A stretch of 64,000 nt of DNA from positions 1 through 64,000 of the forward strand of contig JAEEMF010000040.1 of the NCBI GenBank assembly GCA_016283075.1, written 5' to 3'. Both the position numbers and the translations under genes were made by a program. The notes under the pieces are model-generated. The model ran no database searches, was not told where the DNA came from, and worked only from the letters and a program-made list of their open reading frames with translations. Positions 62,034 to 64,000 of this stretch are shown piece by piece (the stretch's first letter is position 1; each line of letters starts with the position of its first letter). The DNA is from Bacilli bacterium (GTDB taxonomy: Bacteria; Bacillota_I; Bacilli_A; RF39; UBA660).

Positions 62034-62042
62034 TGATATAAT
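62034..62042 (+). promoter_or_regulatory. extended -10 promoter of the PilC-like gene
   Basis: TGATATAAT, 35 bases before the ATG at 62077. A TTGACA at 62021-62026 is too close to serve as its -35 but could pair with TATATA at 62044-62049. Confidence 0.55.
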
Positions 62043-62076
62043 TTATATATCGTAAAGTAGAGTAGAAGGTGTGTCT

Positions 62077-64000
62077 ATGAAAGATAAGCCAATATATTTA
62101 TGGCCATTTATTGGTGTCTATAGATTAGTGATGCTTATATTTAAAATCCCTGTAATGCTGGTATATTACTTCTTTATGGGAGTATTAACTACTGTTGCAT
62201 TTATTTCCTTTGCATGGTGGAAATTCCTTAAGTACTTAGCATTTGGATTTTCATTTCCATTTGTTGTGGCAGGAAGATCTATTAAGGGTGATAATAAACC
62301 AAGTAGTAAAAAGACCGCTACTGTTGTAGTAAAACCTTCTAAGAAAAAGAAATCTAACTTTATTGAAGCAGATATTGCTGAATTATCTAAGACTAATCCA
62401 CGTCTTGCTAAGAAATTAGCTAAGAAGAAAGCTAAGGAACAAGCAAGAAAAGAAAGATTAGAAGCTAAGAGAAAGATAAAGAAAGCTAAAGAAGAAGCTA
62501 AACTTAGAAAAGCAAATAAGAATTTAGATAAATTAAACGAAGCTGCTGAAGCTAGACGTAAACGTAATGCTCTTATTCAAGAACAAAATATGGATTTAAT
62601 GAATAAGAACAGACAAGAGATTGTTTCAAATATGAAAGAATCTGATAAGAAATCTCATGGTAAAGTTGTTCGTAGAAAGAAAAGTATTGGTGAAGCTATT
62701 AACGACTTCCTTGAAGGACTTATCACTAAGACTGCTAGATCTAAAGATAGTGGTATTGCTAAACATAAGATTAATAAACAAGAATTACAACGTGAAGCTA
62801 TACTTCTTGACTTAACAGGAAAAGATGCTGTTAAGAGTGAAAAGAAACAAGTTTATGAATATGTTGCTAAGAATCCAGATGGAGATGTAGTAACAGGATA
62901 CTTTGATGCATTCAGTAAAGTTGAAGTACACTCATTCCTTCTTAGTGAAGGTTATGAAGTTTATAGTATAAAGACTAATGGATGGATTAGATTTATCCAT
63001 GGTTCACAAGAAGTTAAAGGTGTTAAGTTTAAGATGAAGGATTTACTATTCTTCTTAACACAATTATCAACTTATATTAAAGCTGGTATTCCTCTTGTAG
63101 AATCACTTAGAATTTTAAGTAAACAATTTGCTCAAAAAGGATATCAAAAGATATTTAGAGCAATGATATATGACTTAACAATGGGAGATAACTTCTCAAC
63201 TGCTATGGAAAAGCAGGGTAATGCTTTCCCAAAAATCTTATCAAATATGATTAAGACTTCAGAAATGACAGGTGAACTTCCAGAAATACTTGATGACATG
63301 CAAAAATACTTTGATGAAACAGATAAGACAAGAAAACAAATGATTACAGCTCTTACTTATCCTACAATCGTATTTGTACTTGCAATTGCTGCATCTGCAT
63401 TCATCATGATTTATATCGTACCTAAATTTGTTACAATTTATGCAGGTATGGATAATGCACAGCTTCCAGCTATTACACAAATCATACTAGCAATATCAGA
63501 TTTCTTAGTTAAGAAGTGGCCACTTCTACTTGGTGTAATTGCTGGTGTAATTATTATATTTATTTACTTATATAAAAATGTTAAAGTTATTAGATACTTT
63601 ATGCAATATACAATGATGCATGTTCCAGTAATTGGTAGTGTTATCATTTATAACGAAGTAACTATGTTTACTAAAACATTTGCTTCTCTACTTAAACATA
63701 ACGTATTTATTACAGATACAATGGATATTTTAAATAAGATTTCAAATAATGAAGTTTGGAAGGTATTAATACTTGATTGTATTGCAAACCTTTCTAAAGG
63801 TGAAAAAATATCTCTAGCATTTAAAGGACAATGGGCTGTTCCTATTCCAGCGTACGAAATGATCGTAACTGGTGAAAGAACAGGACAACTTCCAGAAATG
63901 ATGCAAAAAGTATCTGAATATTACCAAGAACTTCATAGAAATGCCGTTGGTCGTATAAAATCATTTATTGAACCATTCTTAATACTATTCCTAGTTGGTG
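62077..64000 (+). CDS. PilC/GspF/ComGB-type inner-membrane platform protein, 3' end outside the window
   Basis: 641 codons are visible and the frame stays open to the edge. Residues 1-70 hold two membrane helices (WPFIGVYRLVMLIFKIP and a following pair). Residues 75-250 are a very basic Lys/Glu coiled coil (RLAKKLAKKKAKEQARKERL). Residues 255-300 are the GspF N-terminal domain (YEYVAKNPDGDVVTGYFDAF). From about 317 come the T2SSF repeats (QLSTYIKAGIPLVESLRIL, SEMTGELPEILDDM) with membrane helices. It would anchor the motor of the pilin system. A 250-residue extension ahead of GspF is unusual. AAGGTG ribosome site. Confidence 0.93.
   Translation, partial: MKDKPIYLWPFIGVYRLVMLIFKIPVMLVYYFFMGVLTTVAFISFAWWKFLKYLAFGFSFPFVVAGRSIKGDNKPSSKKTATVVVKPSKKKKSNFIEADIAELSKTNPRLAKKLAKKKAKEQARKERLEAKRKIKKAKEEAKLRKANKNLDKLNEAAEARRKRNALIQEQNMDLMNKNRQEIVSNMKESDKKSHGKVVRRKKSIGEAINDFLEGLITKTARSKDSGIAKHKINKQELQREAILLDLTGKDAVKSEKKQVYEYVAKNPDGDVVTGYFDAFSKVEVHSFLLSEGYEVYSIKTNGWIRFIHGSQEVKGVKFKMKDLLFFLTQLSTYIKAGIPLVESLRILSKQFAQKGYQKIFRAMIYDLTMGDNFSTAMEKQGNAFPKILSNMIKTSEMTGELPEILDDMQKYFDETDKTRKQMITALTYPTIVFVLAIAASAFIMIYIVPKFVTIYAGMDNAQLPAITQIILAISDFLVKKWPLLLGVIAGVIIIFIYLYKNVKVIRYFMQYTMMHVPVIGSVIIYNEVTMFTKTFASLLKHNVFITDTMDILNKISNNEVWKVLILDCIANLSKGEKISLAFKGQWAVPIPAYEMIVTGERTGQLPEMMQKVSEYYQELHRNAVGRIKSFIEPFLILFLVG

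Noticed and set aside
1..64000. CRISPR array
   Set aside because: No regularly spaced direct repeats or cas genes were seen; the only tandem similarity is the gene-sized collar and pilin duplications.
1..64000. Mycoplasma-type code with TGA as tryptophan
   Set aside because: Tryptophans are encoded by TGG and TGA ends genes such as smc and the one at 20472.

Overview
The window is strongly A+T-rich and gene-dense, with short intergenic gaps, AGGAGG/AGGTGA-type ribosome binding sites, extended -10 promoters (TGNTATAAT) and compact hairpin-plus-T-run terminators. TGA is still used as a stop (for example smc, and the gene ending at 20472), so the code is standard and this is not a mycoplasma. 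The gene set (LexA, RNase J-like protein, YneF, a ComN-like protein, SecDF fusion, bifunctional Rel, T-box, TcdA, ParE/ParC) points to an uncultured, genome-reduced Bacillota of the Bacilli/Erysipelotrichia/RF39 type. No 16S rRNA is present to place it further.

Layout. 1-3106: HD-domain protein, then two genes for membrane/secreted proteins, the second ending in a two-helix pair like TrbC/VirB2 pilins. 3166-5766: cysteine desulfurase and two thiol-redox proteins. 5811-9267: four prepilin-like genes plus a membrane-anchored protein. Two of the pilins carry BspA-like leucine-rich repeats. 9357-16112: ftsK, parE, parC. 16186-17464: a fifth prepilin, then lexA divergent from a 45-residue membrane protein gene, with one SOS box on each promoter. 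17529-26933: transketolase, yneF, tgt, a kinase-like protein, an RNase J homologue that has lost most metal ligands, miaB. 27018-39453: the Bacillus-type backbone comN-secDF-rel-dtd-[T-box]-hisS-[6S RNA]-tcdA, into which two ClpX-like AAA+ genes are placed directly behind the T-box. 39467-43970: TetR regulator divergent from an MMPL exporter and its secreted partner. 44050-47297: a short SMC and two tRNAs. 47391-49416: a DUF1016 nuclease and a lipoprotein with a proline-rich tail. 49574-53915: two ABC-2 exporters. 54007-58263: six tandem membrane-anchored phage-tail-collar proteins. 58280-64000: unknown gene, N-formylglutamate amidohydrolase family, cysS, truB and a PilC/GspF platform protein cut by the window edge.

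How it fits together. The five prepilins and the PilC/GspF protein imply a type IV pilus or competence-like machine. The thioredoxin/CcdA-like pair just upstream of the pilins could supply disulfide chemistry, since three of the pilins share a spaced cysteine pair. The most novel parts are: (1) the T-box-led pair of ClpX-like ATPases that share an undescribed N-terminal domain and carry an IGF/YGF tripeptide where ClpX carries its ClpP-docking IGF; (2) the LexA-controlled 45-residue membrane protein, a candidate SOS division inhibitor; (3) the phage-free array of six collar-domain surface proteins with conserved ends and a variable centre.
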